Part shown: positions 23,851 to 33,694 of the stretch, piece by piece
Layout: every line of letters begins with the position of its first letter
Numbering within the stretch: position 1 is the stretch's first letter
Assembly (NCBI RefSeq): GCF_000190695.1
Contig: NZ_GL870929.1
Location: 270,853 to 334,852 of the forward strand
From: Kingella denitrificans ATCC 33394
GTDB taxonomy: Bacteria > Pseudomonadota > Gammaproteobacteria > Burkholderiales > Neisseriaceae
Length of the DNA: 64,000 nt
Direction: 5' to 3'
Translations under genes and position numbers: made by a program
The notes under the pieces: generated by a model
What the model saw: only the letters and a program-made list of their open reading frames with translations
What the model was told of the DNA's origin: nothing
Databases searched by the model: none

Positions 23851-24897
23851 TTACTCGATACTGAAACCTTTCAGATACTGTACGCGCTCGCGTGTCAGGC
23901 GTGTGTCGCACTGCATCCGCAGATATTGGCTTTCCACCGCAGAATTACCTTTGGCGGCCGCGTTGCCGCACGATGTGGCTTTGCGGCGTTCCCAGTCGCG
24001 CTGCTCGTCCACCAAGTCTTGCTGGATGGTCGGGTCGATGTTGCGCCATGCGCTGCGGATTGAATCGTTCGCCTGATTGTGCGCGTCAATCGCAGCGTTC
24101 AAATCTTGGCGGCTGATGCGCGATTTACTGTTGCTGTTGTCGGGCGGTGTGAGTTTTTGCGGCGCGGCAGGCGGTGTGTCGCTGTCGCTGCTGTTTTCGT
24201 CTGTGTTTTCGCTGATGGTGGGCACTTCGACCGGCTCTGCCTTTGTCGCAGGTTCGGACGCGGCCTCGGGTTTGGGCGGATTCAGCACCAGTTTCAGTGC
24301 TTGGTCGCGCGACAAGGTTTTGCCGTCAATCTCCAATTTGCCTTTCACGAAAGCCGGCAGCAGCACGTCAGTCAGAATCTGCGCCACTTGGGACAAGGTT
24401 TGGCTGTTGCCGCTGATATTGTCGCCGTTGGCCGTGAAGTTGAACGGTATGGTCAGCGTTTCGCCGTTAAACTGGATATTGCTGCCGACCAGTTTTTGGG
24501 CAATGCTGTCGGCCGGTTTGCCGCTTTGCAGCAGCGGTGCGTAATGTTCGGCCTGCTCCAGCAGGGTTTTGGGGATGCTGATGCTGATTTTGGCTTGGCA
24601 GCCGGAAGATGTTGCGCCCGATTCGGTCAGGCTGATGCCGATTTGTTTGTCCAAATCCGCCAGTTTCTGCGCGTCGATGTATTCGCCGTTGCCGCTTCTC
24701 AAGGCTTGTTGCTGTGCCGTGGCAAGCGCTTGTTTGAATTGGGTTTGTATGGCGGTGGTGTAGGCCGGGTTTTGGCACGCAGCGGCATTGGCTGCGGAAG
24801 CGGCAGAGGCGGCTGCGTTGTCGTTTTTGTCGGAATGCGAGCAGGCGGCCAGCGCGAAGCTGCTGATAACGGCCAAAGAAACAAGAGTTTTTTTCAT
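23851..24897 (-). CDS. Lipoprotein with C-terminal LprI-type (DUF1311) domain
   Basis: 348 residues. Lipobox 'FALAAC' (Cys19) then an Ala/Asn-rich linker. Residues about 35-185 form an uncharacterised domain; 190-260 is an acidic Ser/Glu/Pro linker. The last 85 residues match the LprI/DUF1311 pattern ('HNQANDSIRSAWRNIDPTIQ', 'LVDEQRDWERRKATSC', final 'QCDTRLTRERVQYL'). Some members inhibit lysozyme. Inhibitor activity here is inference. Surface or periplasmic lipoprotein. Confidence 0.75.
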   Translation of the reverse strand: MKKTLVSLAVISSFALAACSHSDKNDNAAASAASAANAAACQNPAYTTAIQTQFKQALATAQQQALRSGNGEYIDAQKLADLDKQIGISLTESGATSSGCQAKISISIPKTLLEQAEHYAPLLQSGKPADSIAQKLVGSNIQFNGETLTIPFNFTANGDNISGNSQTLSQVAQILTDVLLPAFVKGKLEIDGKTLSRDQALKLVLNPPKPEAASEPATKAEPVEVPTISENTDENSSDSDTPPAAPQKLTPPDNSNSKSRISRQDLNAAIDAHNQANDSIRSAWRNIDPTIQQDLVDEQRDWERRKATSCGNAAAKGNSAVESQYLRMQCDTRLTRERVQYLKGFSIE

Positions 24898-24981
24898 ATT
24901 TAAGGTGTTTTGGGAACAGTCAAAGAGTGCTTATCATAGCAAAAACTCGGGCGCGGGTATAGCCGAATTTCTGCGCCGGCG

Positions 24982-25887
24982 TTATCGCCAAGACGAGAAA
25001 AACACCATGAGCAGCGGCGAGGCGATATTGGTGATGAAGCCGAAGCTGATGGCAATCGGGACGATGCGTATACCGCCCGAATGTTGGAGCACGGGCAGGG
25101 TGAAATCCATGCTGGTTGCCCCGCCCGCACCCACGGCGGCACTGGGCGAGCGGCGCATGAGCAGCGGAATGGTTACGAGGGCGAAAAATTCGCGGCACAA
25201 ATCGTTCAGCAGGGCGATACTGCCCCAAGTGGCGCCATAGGCCTGCGTCATGACGATGCCGGAGAGCGAATACCAGCCGTAGCCCGATGCCATGGCCATG
25301 CCTTGCATTAAGGAAACGTCAGGCAGCAGCAGGGCGAAAAAGCAGCCTGCACACAGACAGGACAGGATGAACAGGACGGCAATCTGGATGCCGCGCGGAT
25401 TGAGCAGGATTTGGCGCAGGGTAATGCCGTTGCTGCGCACTTGCAGACCCACCACCAGCATGAGCAGCATCAGCACGTATGTGCTCCATTGCGTGGGCGG
25501 CAAATAATGTTTGGGCAGCGCAATGCCGTATGCAATGCCCGCCGCCACAATCAGCAACTGCTTGAAGCTGCCGCTTGTGCCCGAAGTGGTGCAGGCTGCT
25601 TTTGGCAGTGCCAACGGAAAAGGCAGCCTGCGGTCGAACAGCATCAATACTGCAAGGTTGCAGGCCATGGTCAGCGCGAACAGCAGCAGGCTGTAGAACA
25701 GGATATCGTCCAGTTGCCCAACCAGGTTGTCCACTTGCGACAGCCCAATGCCGATGAGCCACAAAATGGCATACACCAAGCCGTCCAGCGCCTTATCCAG
25801 CAGGCGCAGGGCGGTTTTGGGCAGGCGTATGGCAAAGCCCAGCAGCATGGGCGATAAAATCATGGCGACGGAGAGCAGGTTTTCCAT
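24982..25887 (-). CDS. lysO: Lysine exporter LysO (YbjE) family
   Basis: 301 residues, about eight membrane segments. Strong similarity by eye to E. coli LysO: 'YGWYSLSGIVMTQAYG', 'LNDLCREFFALVTIPLLMRR', 'GATSMDFTLPVLQHSGG' and 'VVGLQVRSNGITLRQILLNP'. The family exports lysine (and toxic analogues such as thialysine). An uptake sequence encodes 'PKAACTTSG' in a cytoplasmic loop. The start 'MENLLSVAM' is preferred over an ATG five codons upstream because it keeps the usual short N terminus. Divergent from pyrG. Confidence 0.85.
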   Translation of the reverse strand: MENLLSVAMILSPMLLGFAIRLPKTALRLLDKALDGLVYAILWLIGIGLSQVDNLVGQLDDILFYSLLLFALTMACNLAVLMLFDRRLPFPLALPKAACTTSGTSGSFKQLLIVAAGIAYGIALPKHYLPPTQWSTYVLMLLMLVVGLQVRSNGITLRQILLNPRGIQIAVLFILSCLCAGCFFALLLPDVSLMQGMAMASGYGWYSLSGIVMTQAYGATWGSIALLNDLCREFFALVTIPLLMRRSPSAAVGAGGATSMDFTLPVLQHSGGIRIVPIAISFGFITNIASPLLMVFFSSWR

Positions 25888-25949
25888 AGTCAATGCACGC
25901 AAGGCAAAGGGTAAAACCCCGATTCTGCCATACGGCGGCGCTTGGTTTC

Positions 25950-25986
25950 AAGCAGCCTGCACCGGCGCAAAGGGTGCAGGCTGCTT
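25950..25986. terminator. DUS inverted pair between divergent lysO and pyrG
   Basis: 14-bp arms (25950-25963, 25973-25986), but unlike most DUS pairs here it lies between two divergent start codons, not at a 3' end. It would sit in a 5' leader or simply be an uptake site. Confidence 0.45.
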
Positions 25987-26059
25987 TTGTCGGTTTACAC
26001 AGGTTTGCATTTGCCGCAAATTGCGTTAAAATCACGCATTCCATTTCAGGTAAATGATC

Positions 26060-27685
<1,626 letters not shown>

Positions 27686-27698
27686 TTCGGATATTGAA

Positions 27699-27738
27699 AA
27701 AGCAGCCTGCACTTTGTTTTTAGAGTGCAGGCTGCTTT
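27699..27738. terminator. First DUS hairpin after pyrG
   Basis: 15-bp perfect arms (27699-27713, 27724-27738), 14 bp after the pyrG stop, between convergent genes. Confidence 0.8.
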
Positions 27739-27772
27739 GGTTCTGGGATAATCCATTTGATTTATAAGAATA

Positions 27773-27815
27773 AAAAACAGCCTGCACATTTGCCAACCGC
27801 GTGCAGGCTGCTTTT
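27773..27815. terminator. Second DUS hairpin, after the MFS gene
   Basis: 15-bp arms with one mismatch (27773-27787, 27801-27815), ending in TTTT against the MFS stop codon. The convergent pair of genes thus each has its own DUS terminator. Confidence 0.75.
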
Positions 27816-27816
27816 A

Positions 27817-29247
27817 TCATTCTGCCGAATGCGCGCGCAGCTTTGTGGCAAAAAACACCATCAGCCCGCCCAGCAGCAGTGCGCTGCCCATCGCCAGATG
27901 GATGCCGTCCAGCATCGCCTGCTGCGGCGTGGCGGCGGAGGATAATTTTTCGCCGATTTGGGTGGTGCCGACAAAAAACGCCGCGCCCACCGCGCCCGCA
28001 ATCGGGTTCAGCGTGGTGATGATGGCGGCACCGTGCGCATTCAGACGTTTGGGCAGCGCGTTCAGTCCGTGCGTTTCTCCGGTAATCGCGGCGGAGACGG
28101 ACACCGCCATCAAAGCGAACATGGCCGATAACACGACGGTCTGCGTATCCGTTCGCAAGAATGCCCACAAAATAGCCAGCGCGCCCACCATAAGGCACGA
28201 AGCCGGCAGCACGACAAAACGCCCGCCTTTTTTATCCAGCAGCCTGCCGAAAAGCGGCGCAGCAATGGCTTGGGCAATGCTGGCCGGCATCAGAATCAGC
28301 CCCGTGACCGTGCCGGTGAGCAGCAGAACCTGCTGGGTGTACATGGGCATGAGCAGTTCCAAGCCCAAAAACAGGAACGAGGCGGCGGACAGAATCATCA
28401 CGCTGTAACGGAATTGGGCGTATTGGAACGCGCGCAGGTTCAAAAGCGGCGTGGCGATGCGGAATTGGCGGCGGACAAACCAAGCGGTCAGCCCCAGCGA
28501 TGCGGCAAGCAGGGCGGCGAATGCAGGCAGCGGCATCGTGGCGAAATTGCTGCACGCATACACCAGCATGCCCAGTCCGAGCACGGACAATACGGCCGAC
28601 AAAATATCGATTTTCGGGCGCGTGACGGTGGTTAGGTTCACATTTAAGAATTTCATCACCAGCAGCATGGCGGCTAGCATGAATGGAATGGTGAGGCCGA
28701 ACAGGAAACGCCAGTGGGTGTGGTCAATGATGATGCCCGACAGCGTGGGCCCCAGCGCAGGGGCGACGGTAAACATTATGGTAATCACGCCCATGGCCGT
28801 GCCGCGTTTTTGCGGCGGGTAAATCGCCATAACGCCGTTGAACAGCAGGGGGACGAAGAACGCGGCCGAAACCGCCTGCACCATGCGCCCCGCAATCAGC
28901 AGCGTAAACATGGGCGCAAACGCGCAAATCAACGAGCCCAGCAGGAAGGTGGCCTGCGTGAGCAGCAGCATTTTTTTGGTGGGCAGCCATTGAATCAGGT
29001 TGGCGGTGATGGGGGTGAACGCGCCCATCACCAGCAAAAAGCCCGTGGTCAGCCACTGCACGGTGGTTTTGTCCACACCGAAATCCTTCATGATGGGCGT
29101 GAGCGCGACATTGAGCAGCGTGTCGTTCAAATAGCCGAAAAACGCGCCGATAAACAGGGTGGCAATAATGGTTTTGGCGGGGAATTGCGGGTTGTCGGAG
29201 AAATATTCGTGTTGGGTGTCGGTGGGTTCGGTAGATGTGCTATGCAT
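27817..29247 (-). CDS. MFS multidrug efflux permease, DHA2 (EmrB/QacA) family
   Basis: 476 residues with about 14 membrane segments, the hallmark of DHA2 drug:proton antiporters. Motif-A like text 'QWLPTKKMLLLTQATFLLGS' follows TM2, and the motif C region reads 'VAPALGPTLSGIIIDHTHWR'. No membrane-fusion partner is adjacent, so substrate and tripartite assembly are open. A 7-bp inverted repeat lies just upstream. A DUS-rich C-terminal border ends the ORF. Confidence 0.88.
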   Translation of the reverse strand: MHSTSTEPTDTQHEYFSDNPQFPAKTIIATLFIGAFFGYLNDTLLNVALTPIMKDFGVDKTTVQWLTTGFLLVMGAFTPITANLIQWLPTKKMLLLTQATFLLGSLICAFAPMFTLLIAGRMVQAVSAAFFVPLLFNGVMAIYPPQKRGTAMGVITIMFTVAPALGPTLSGIIIDHTHWRFLFGLTIPFMLAAMLLVMKFLNVNLTTVTRPKIDILSAVLSVLGLGMLVYACSNFATMPLPAFAALLAASLGLTAWFVRRQFRIATPLLNLRAFQYAQFRYSVMILSAASFLFLGLELLMPMYTQQVLLLTGTVTGLILMPASIAQAIAAPLFGRLLDKKGGRFVVLPASCLMVGALAILWAFLRTDTQTVVLSAMFALMAVSVSAAITGETHGLNALPKRLNAHGAAIITTLNPIAGAVGAAFFVGTTQIGEKLSSAATPQQAMLDGIHLAMGSALLLGGLMVFFATKLRAHSAE

Positions 29248-29265
29248 AATTATTACGATAAAACA

Positions 29266-29284
29266 ATAATATACGTAATATTAT
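29266..29284. promoter_or_regulatory. Inverted repeat upstream of the MFS gene, possible operator
   Basis: ATAATAT-ACGTA-ATATTAT, perfect 7-bp arms in an AT-rich promoter region 19 bp before the start codon. It looks like a TetR/MarR-type binding site, but no regulator gene is adjacent. Confidence 0.4.
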
Positions 29285-29285
29285 A

Positions 29286-29330
29286 ACGTGCAGGCTGCTT
29301 TTAGGTCAAACTCAAAAGCAGCCTGCACGT
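29286..29330 (-). terminator. DUS hairpin after the secreted 155-aa protein gene
   Basis: 17-bp perfect arms (29286-29302, 29314-29330) with loop of 11, 28 bp after the stop codon. Confidence 0.8.
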
Positions 29331-29358
29331 TTAATTCAAAAGGATAAGGCGGGCGGGT

Positions 29359-29826
29359 TTAATTGCCGTTGCGGCGTTGGCTGGCTGCCTTGCCGCTTGC
29401 TTCCACATTGCACACCACGTTAGCCGCCACTTTGGACACGCCGCGCAGACGGTTGAACGGCACGGGCGTGCCTTGGGTATTGGCTTGCGGATTGGCTTCG
29501 CGTACGGTTTTGTTGGCGCATTGCACGGTATAGAACTTGGTGGAACGATCGCCGTTGCGCAGATATTCGGCCAATGTTTTGCCCGGAACCACGGCAAATC
29601 CTGGCGCACCTCGGAATACGCTGACCACATGAATGGACGCGATTTTTCCTTCGCGCGCGCCGCCATCGATGAAGATATAGGCTTGGTCGGCATCTTCGGC
29701 AGGTGTGCCGTACAGCGAATAGCCGTCAATGCTTTCCAGCGATTGTAAATCGGCAAAGCTCGGGTCTTTGGCGAATGCCGCGGGTGCCAATACGGCCAAT
29801 GCGAGCAGTAACAGGTTTTTTTTCAT
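29359..29826 (-). CDS. Secreted protein of unknown function, 155 aa
   Basis: A clear Sec signal peptide ('MKKNLLLLALAVLAPAAFA', cleavage before KDPS). The mature part is about 136 residues with two cysteines ('VQCANKT' and 'VVCNVEA') likely forming a disulfide, and ends in a basic tail. No lipobox, so it is periplasmic or secreted. AAGGAAACG precedes the start. I do not recognise the family. Neighbours give no functional hint. Confidence 0.7.
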   Translation of the reverse strand: MKKNLLLLALAVLAPAAFAKDPSFADLQSLESIDGYSLYGTPAEDADQAYIFIDGGAREGKIASIHVVSVFRGAPGFAVVPGKTLAEYLRNGDRSTKFYTVQCANKTVREANPQANTQGTPVPFNRLRGVSKVAANVVCNVEASGKAASQRRNGN

Positions 29827-30016
29827 TACGTTTCCTTTAAGTTGGAATGCCGCTTATGAACGGCAGGGGTTGCACGGCAAACGCCGCATTGCGCATCAGC
29901 TTCGCTTCCGTTGGGGCATGGGTTTGCCTTACACAGGAAGCCGGCCGATTTGCGGTAATCTTCGCGCAGCAGGGCGCGGTTTGTTGGAAGCTGAACATGC
30001 CCGATGGCCGGTAGGT

Positions 30017-30337
30017 TTAAGGGACGTATCGTTTGATAGTGATTTCTACGCGGCGGCCTTTGCGCTGGAACGAGGTTGCGCGGGTTTATTCTACGATGGC
30101 AATGTCGGGCGACGGGAGTTTCACGGAAAGCTCGACCAGATAGGCTTCGCTTTTGCCATCGCTGTCGCCATCATACAGCCTTTTGCTGCGGTGAGGGAGG
30201 TTACAAGCAGCCTGCACATCGGCAAAATGCCAGATTTCAATTTTGTCATTGTACACGGCTTCCGAATGTGCGCCAAATCTCGGCGCGTGCGCCACCGCAG
30301 GCATTTCATGCGCCGAATTTAGGTTTAGGGATTGCAC
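30017..30337 (-). pseudogene. Interrupted ORF (in-frame stop), unknown function
   Basis: Minus-strand frame 30337-30017 reads through 106 codons except for one TAA at 30086-30088. Before it: 'YNDKIEIWHFADVQAACNLP' and 'YLVELSVKLPSPDIAIVE'; after it, in the same frame: 'RATSFQRKGRRVEITIKRYV' and a final TAA. The tail looks like a beta-strand C terminus, a little like OmpA-type 'RRVEI' ends. It could be a dead gene, or an 83-aa gene with a fortuitous tail. An uptake sequence encodes 'VQAACN'. No good ribosome site is seen. The stretch 29827-30016 next to it holds no gene I can support. Confidence 0.4.
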
Positions 30338-30394
30338 GGTTTTGGCCAGTTGGGTGGGTGCAGGCTGCTTTTCGGATATTGCCGTATTCCGTTT

Positions 30395-30685
30395 TCATTT
30401 CGTTTGGAACAGCCGGCCTGCAATTTGATTCACGGCATTTTGCAGCTTTGCCGCCTCATCCGCCGTCCAGTTTTCACTGCTGCTGATGTCCTGTCCATAA
30501 ACAAAATCGCATTTGAAGCGGAAGGATTTTTGTACGGGCAGGAACACAAAGCAGAAAATATCGGCTTCGGGCGCGAAAACTTGTTCCTGCAGCACAAATT
30601 CAGGCGCATTCTGGAGCGCGGCGGCAAGGGCAAGGCAGCGTTCGGCATCGTCGCCCGCAAGTTTGCAATAAAACAGGTCGTGCAT
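30395..30685 (-). CDS. Hypothetical protein, 96 aa
   Basis: A soluble 96-residue protein, 'MHDLFYCKLAGDDAERCLAL' then 'FVFLPVQKSFRFKCDFVYG' and a helical C terminus 'AAKLQNAVNQIAGRLF'. No signal peptide. Composition matches the core genome rather than the AT-rich islands. Family not recognised. It follows the 241-aa gene on the same strand with a 48-bp gap. Confidence 0.5.
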   Translation of the reverse strand: MHDLFYCKLAGDDAERCLALAAALQNAPEFVLQEQVFAPEADIFCFVFLPVQKSFRFKCDFVYGQDISSSENWTADEAAKLQNAVNQIAGRLFQTK

Positions 30686-30733
30686 TTTTTACCCCGTACC
30701 GTGTAGGCTGCCTGAAAACATCGGGCGGCTTTT

Positions 30734-31459
30734 TTATGCCGTTTTTTGCGGCAGGCCCGATTGCAGGAAATCCGCCGTTTCGCGGTAAAACGCCAGCACG
30801 GCCTGCGCGTTTTGCCGTTCCGTTTCTTCGGCGCAGAGCTGTATGGCGGTTTCGTCTATCAGCGCGCGCAGGGGGCGGCGTTTGGTAGGGTTGCCCCTGT
30901 CCAGTACGAAATACAGGATGCCGCCGTCCTGCACCAGCCTGCGGCACGCATCGGCGATATGGCTGTTGAAAAACAGTTTTTGCAGCAGTTCGGTGCGTTG
31001 TTTGTCGTTTTGCGGCGGGCGGGCGGCTTTGGGCAGCAGCACGGTTTTGTTGCACACGGTGGACTGCGGTTGCGCCAGCGCGTATGCGGGCAGGTAAAAC
31101 ATCATCGACATGGCTTTCAGGATGTCGTCAAAATGTTCTTCGGCCTCTTCATCGCCCTGTTGCAGGCTGCCGGGCAGGAGGCAGGCGCGGAACACGCAGT
31201 ACCATTCGCTTTGGCCTACGGGCAAATCCAGCCCCAAATCCAAATAGAAATGGCCGCGCCACCGCTCCACAAAACCCCACGCTGCGCGGTTGGCGCGCAC
31301 GCGCGGCAGATGCAGGTAGGGATTGCGGCAAATCCGCAGGTAAAGGCGGATCAGGCAGGCAATGTTGCCGTAATAGGCGGGATTGAGCTTCGGGATGCGT
31401 TTGGTGCGGGCTGCTTTCTGCACTTGCGGGGAGAGGCGCGGCGGGCGTTTGGGTTTCAT
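30734..31459 (-). CDS. Hypothetical protein, 241 aa
   Basis: A basic N terminus ('MKPKRPPRLSPQVQKAARTK') then an aromatic-rich soluble domain ('HLPRVRANRAAWGFVERWRG', 'GQSEWYCVFRACLLPGSLQQ') and a C-terminal helical region. No signal peptide or membrane segments. I do not recognise it. A Neisseria-type uptake sequence (AGGCCGTCTGAA, 31484-31495) lies just before its start, next to the local type. Confidence 0.55.
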   Translation of the reverse strand: MKPKRPPRLSPQVQKAARTKRIPKLNPAYYGNIACLIRLYLRICRNPYLHLPRVRANRAAWGFVERWRGHFYLDLGLDLPVGQSEWYCVFRACLLPGSLQQGDEEAEEHFDDILKAMSMMFYLPAYALAQPQSTVCNKTVLLPKAARPPQNDKQRTELLQKLFFNSHIADACRRLVQDGGILYFVLDRGNPTKRRPLRALIDETAIQLCAEETERQNAQAVLAFYRETADFLQSGLPQKTA

Positions 31460-31483
31460 GATTTTGGTTTGGGTAGCGGTTGC

Positions 31484-31495
31484 AGGCCGTCTGAA
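31484..31495 (+). repeat. Neisseria-dialect uptake sequence (AGGCCGTCTGAA)
   Basis: An exact copy of the 12-mer AG-DUS used by Neisseria meningitidis and gonorrhoeae, fused at its 3' side to the window's own dialect (AAGCAGCCTGCA). One of three Neisseria-core copies seen; the other two are in the ADP-ribosylglycohydrolase gene. Confidence 0.8.
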
Positions 31496-31513
31496 AAAGC
31501 AGCCTGCACCCCG

Positions 31514-32872
31514 TCAGTTCTTCATCGACTGCACCGGCGCGGGAATCCTTCCGCCGCGGTTCACGAATACTTCGCAGCTTCCTTCCTTCACGGGCATAAT
31601 CGGCGCGTAGCCCAAAAGGCCGCCGAAGTCCACGCTTTCGCCCACGCCTTTGCCGGTAACGGGGATGATGCGCACGGCGGTGGTTTTGCTGTTAATCATG
31701 CCGATGGCGGCTTCGTCGGCGATGATGCCGGCAATGGTGGCGGCGGACGTGTCGCCCGGCACGGCCACCATGTCCAGACCCACGGAGCACACGGCGGTCA
31801 TAGCTTCCAGCTTGTCCAGCGTCAGGATGCCGCTTTCCGCCGCCGCAATCATGCCTTCGTCTTCCGACACGGGGATGAACGCGCCGCTCAGCCCGCCCAC
31901 AGCGGAAGAAGCCATCATGCCACCTTTTTTCACCGCGTCGTTCAGCAGCGCGAGTGCGGCAGTGGTGCCGTGCGTGCCGCAGATGGTCAGGCCCATGGCT
32001 TCCAGAATGCGGGCAACGGAATCGCCGACGGCGGGCGTGGGCGCGAGCGACAAATCCAAAATGCCGAACGGGATGCCCAGTATTTTGGCCGCTTCCTGCC
32101 CGATGAGTTCGCCCACACGCGTGATTTTAAACGCGGTTTTCTTCACGATTTCGGCGATTTCGGTCAGGTTTCGGCTGTCGCAGTCTTTCAAGGCAGCCTG
32201 CACCACGCCGGGGCCGGACACGCCCACGTTGATAATCGCGTCCGCCTCGCCCGAGCCGTGGAACGCGCCCGCCATGAAGGGGTTGTCTTCCACCGCGTTG
32301 CAGAACACGACGATTTTGGCGCAGCCGAAGCCTTCGGGCGTGATGTCGGCGGTGCGTTTTATCGTGTCGGCGGCGAGTTTCACCGCGTCCATGTTGATGC
32401 CCGCGCGCGTGCTGCCGATGTTGATGGAGCTGCACACGATGTCGGTGGTTTTCATGGCTTCGGGAATGCTGTTAATCAGCACGCGGTCGGCGGGCGACAT
32501 GCCCTTCTGCACCAGCGCGGAAAAGCCGCCGATAAACGATACGCCGATGGCTTTTGCCGCCTTGTCCAGCGTCTGCGCGATGGAAACGTAGCTATCCGCG
32601 CCCGTGGCCGCCGCGATTTGGGCGATGGGCGTTACGGAAATGCGCTGATTCACAATCGGCACGCCGTATTTGGCGGAAAGATGCTGCGCGGTGGCGACTA
32701 GGTCTTTGCCGATTCGGGTGATTTTGTTGTAGATGTTTTGGTTGAGCGTGTCGATGTTTGGCGAAATGCAGTCGTGCAGGTCGATGCCGATGGTGATGGT
32801 GCGCACGTCGAAATTTTGGTCGGACACCATGCGGATGGTTTCTAGGATTTCGTTGGAATGGATTTGGGACAT
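31514..32872 (-). CDS. PFL-family protein, UPF0210 (DUF711)
   Basis: 452 residues of the UPF0210 family: 'SNEILETIRMVSDQNFDVRT', 'ITIGIDLHDCISPNIDTLNQ', 'VNQRISVTPIAQIA' and 'GGLSGAFIPVSEDEGMI'. The fold is related to glycyl-radical-enzyme-like (PFL) barrels, but the protein has no assigned reaction. In many bacteria, Neisseria included, it sits next to the UPF0237 ACT-domain gene. Here the two are 3.3 kb apart with four genes between. Cytoplasmic. Confidence 0.93.
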   Translation of the reverse strand: MSQIHSNEILETIRMVSDQNFDVRTITIGIDLHDCISPNIDTLNQNIYNKITRIGKDLVATAQHLSAKYGVPIVNQRISVTPIAQIAAATGADSYVSIAQTLDKAAKAIGVSFIGGFSALVQKGMSPADRVLINSIPEAMKTTDIVCSSINIGSTRAGINMDAVKLAADTIKRTADITPEGFGCAKIVVFCNAVEDNPFMAGAFHGSGEADAIINVGVSGPGVVQAALKDCDSRNLTEIAEIVKKTAFKITRVGELIGQEAAKILGIPFGILDLSLAPTPAVGDSVARILEAMGLTICGTHGTTAALALLNDAVKKGGMMASSAVGGLSGAFIPVSEDEGMIAAAESGILTLDKLEAMTAVCSVGLDMVAVPGDTSAATIAGIIADEAAIGMINSKTTAVRIIPVTGKGVGESVDFGGLLGYAPIMPVKEGSCEVFVNRGGRIPAPVQSMKN

Positions 32873-32937
32873 TTTGGGGTTTCCTTGTCTATATATTTGT
32901 TGGTTGTCGGGGTGCAGGCTGCTTTGTATGCAGCGCC

Positions 32938-33645
32938 TTATTCAAATTCGCTAATGCTCCATTTGTCATTAGACGGTAAGTTGGTCAATAGTCCCAGCGG
33001 GATATAAAAATGGTAGTCTACCAAATAGTATCCGGTGGACACGAGCCAATTGGGGTTCTCGGCGTTCATACAGCGGATTTCCTTTGCCGTTCCCTGGATA
33101 TTTTTGTGCAAGGTGCGGGCGGGGATTTCGCGCGCGATGGCGCACGAATACCGAACGTAGTTTTGGTTTTCGTCAGATTCGGGTTGAGCCATATCGTTTT
33201 GCTTGCCGCGTTCGCTTATGGTGGTCTTGGTACTGCTGCTATAGCCGAATTGAGTGCCTGCCGGTGCGGTCTGCCACAAGGTGTCTTGCGAATATCCTTT
33301 TAATTTACGGCGAAATACCCATTTGGGATCGGAATATTCGATATCCATATCCTCCCACAAACCCAAAAAGCCCAACGAAACGCGTTGGCTTTCTCCATCG
33401 TTCAGGCGGATAGAAAAAATATTGGGGGTGTCGGTGGGGCGGATAATCAGGGTCTTGCTTTGCTGGCTTTCCGGGGATCCGCCGAACAGGGTAATTTTGC
33501 CGACTGTCCGTTTGGGCGGCTCAATCTGATACGGCGCAACCAAACGGCGGAGGTTGTCGTCCAACTGCGGCATTGCGACATTATCCTGCGCCCACGAAAG
33601 CAACGCGGCGGAAAGCAGAATGATGGAAATGATGTGTTTTTTCAT
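32938..33645 (-). CDS. Secreted hypothetical protein, 235 aa
   Basis: A Sec signal peptide ('IISIILLSAALLSWAQ') and a 215-residue mature protein rich in beta-type segments ('RTVGKITLFGG', 'NIFSIRLNDGESQRVSLGFL') with two cysteines. GC is somewhat lower than its neighbours. First of four genes that separate the UPF0210 and UPF0237 genes. Family not recognised. Confidence 0.6.
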   Translation of the reverse strand: MKKHIISIILLSAALLSWAQDNVAMPQLDDNLRRLVAPYQIEPPKRTVGKITLFGGSPESQQSKTLIIRPTDTPNIFSIRLNDGESQRVSLGFLGLWEDMDIEYSDPKWVFRRKLKGYSQDTLWQTAPAGTQFGYSSSTKTTISERGKQNDMAQPESDENQNYVRYSCAIAREIPARTLHKNIQGTAKEIRCMNAENPNWLVSTGYYLVDYHFYIPLGLLTNLPSNDKWSISEFE

Positions 33646-33694
33646 GGTTTACTTTCGTGGCACAGAATGTAAAAAATGTTTCAGGCAGCCTGCA

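Noticed and set aside
30746..32701. A 651-codon plus-strand open frame
   Set aside because: It is antisense to the UPF0210 gene and the 241-aa gene. The His/Gly/Ala-rich translation has no domain and no plausible start.
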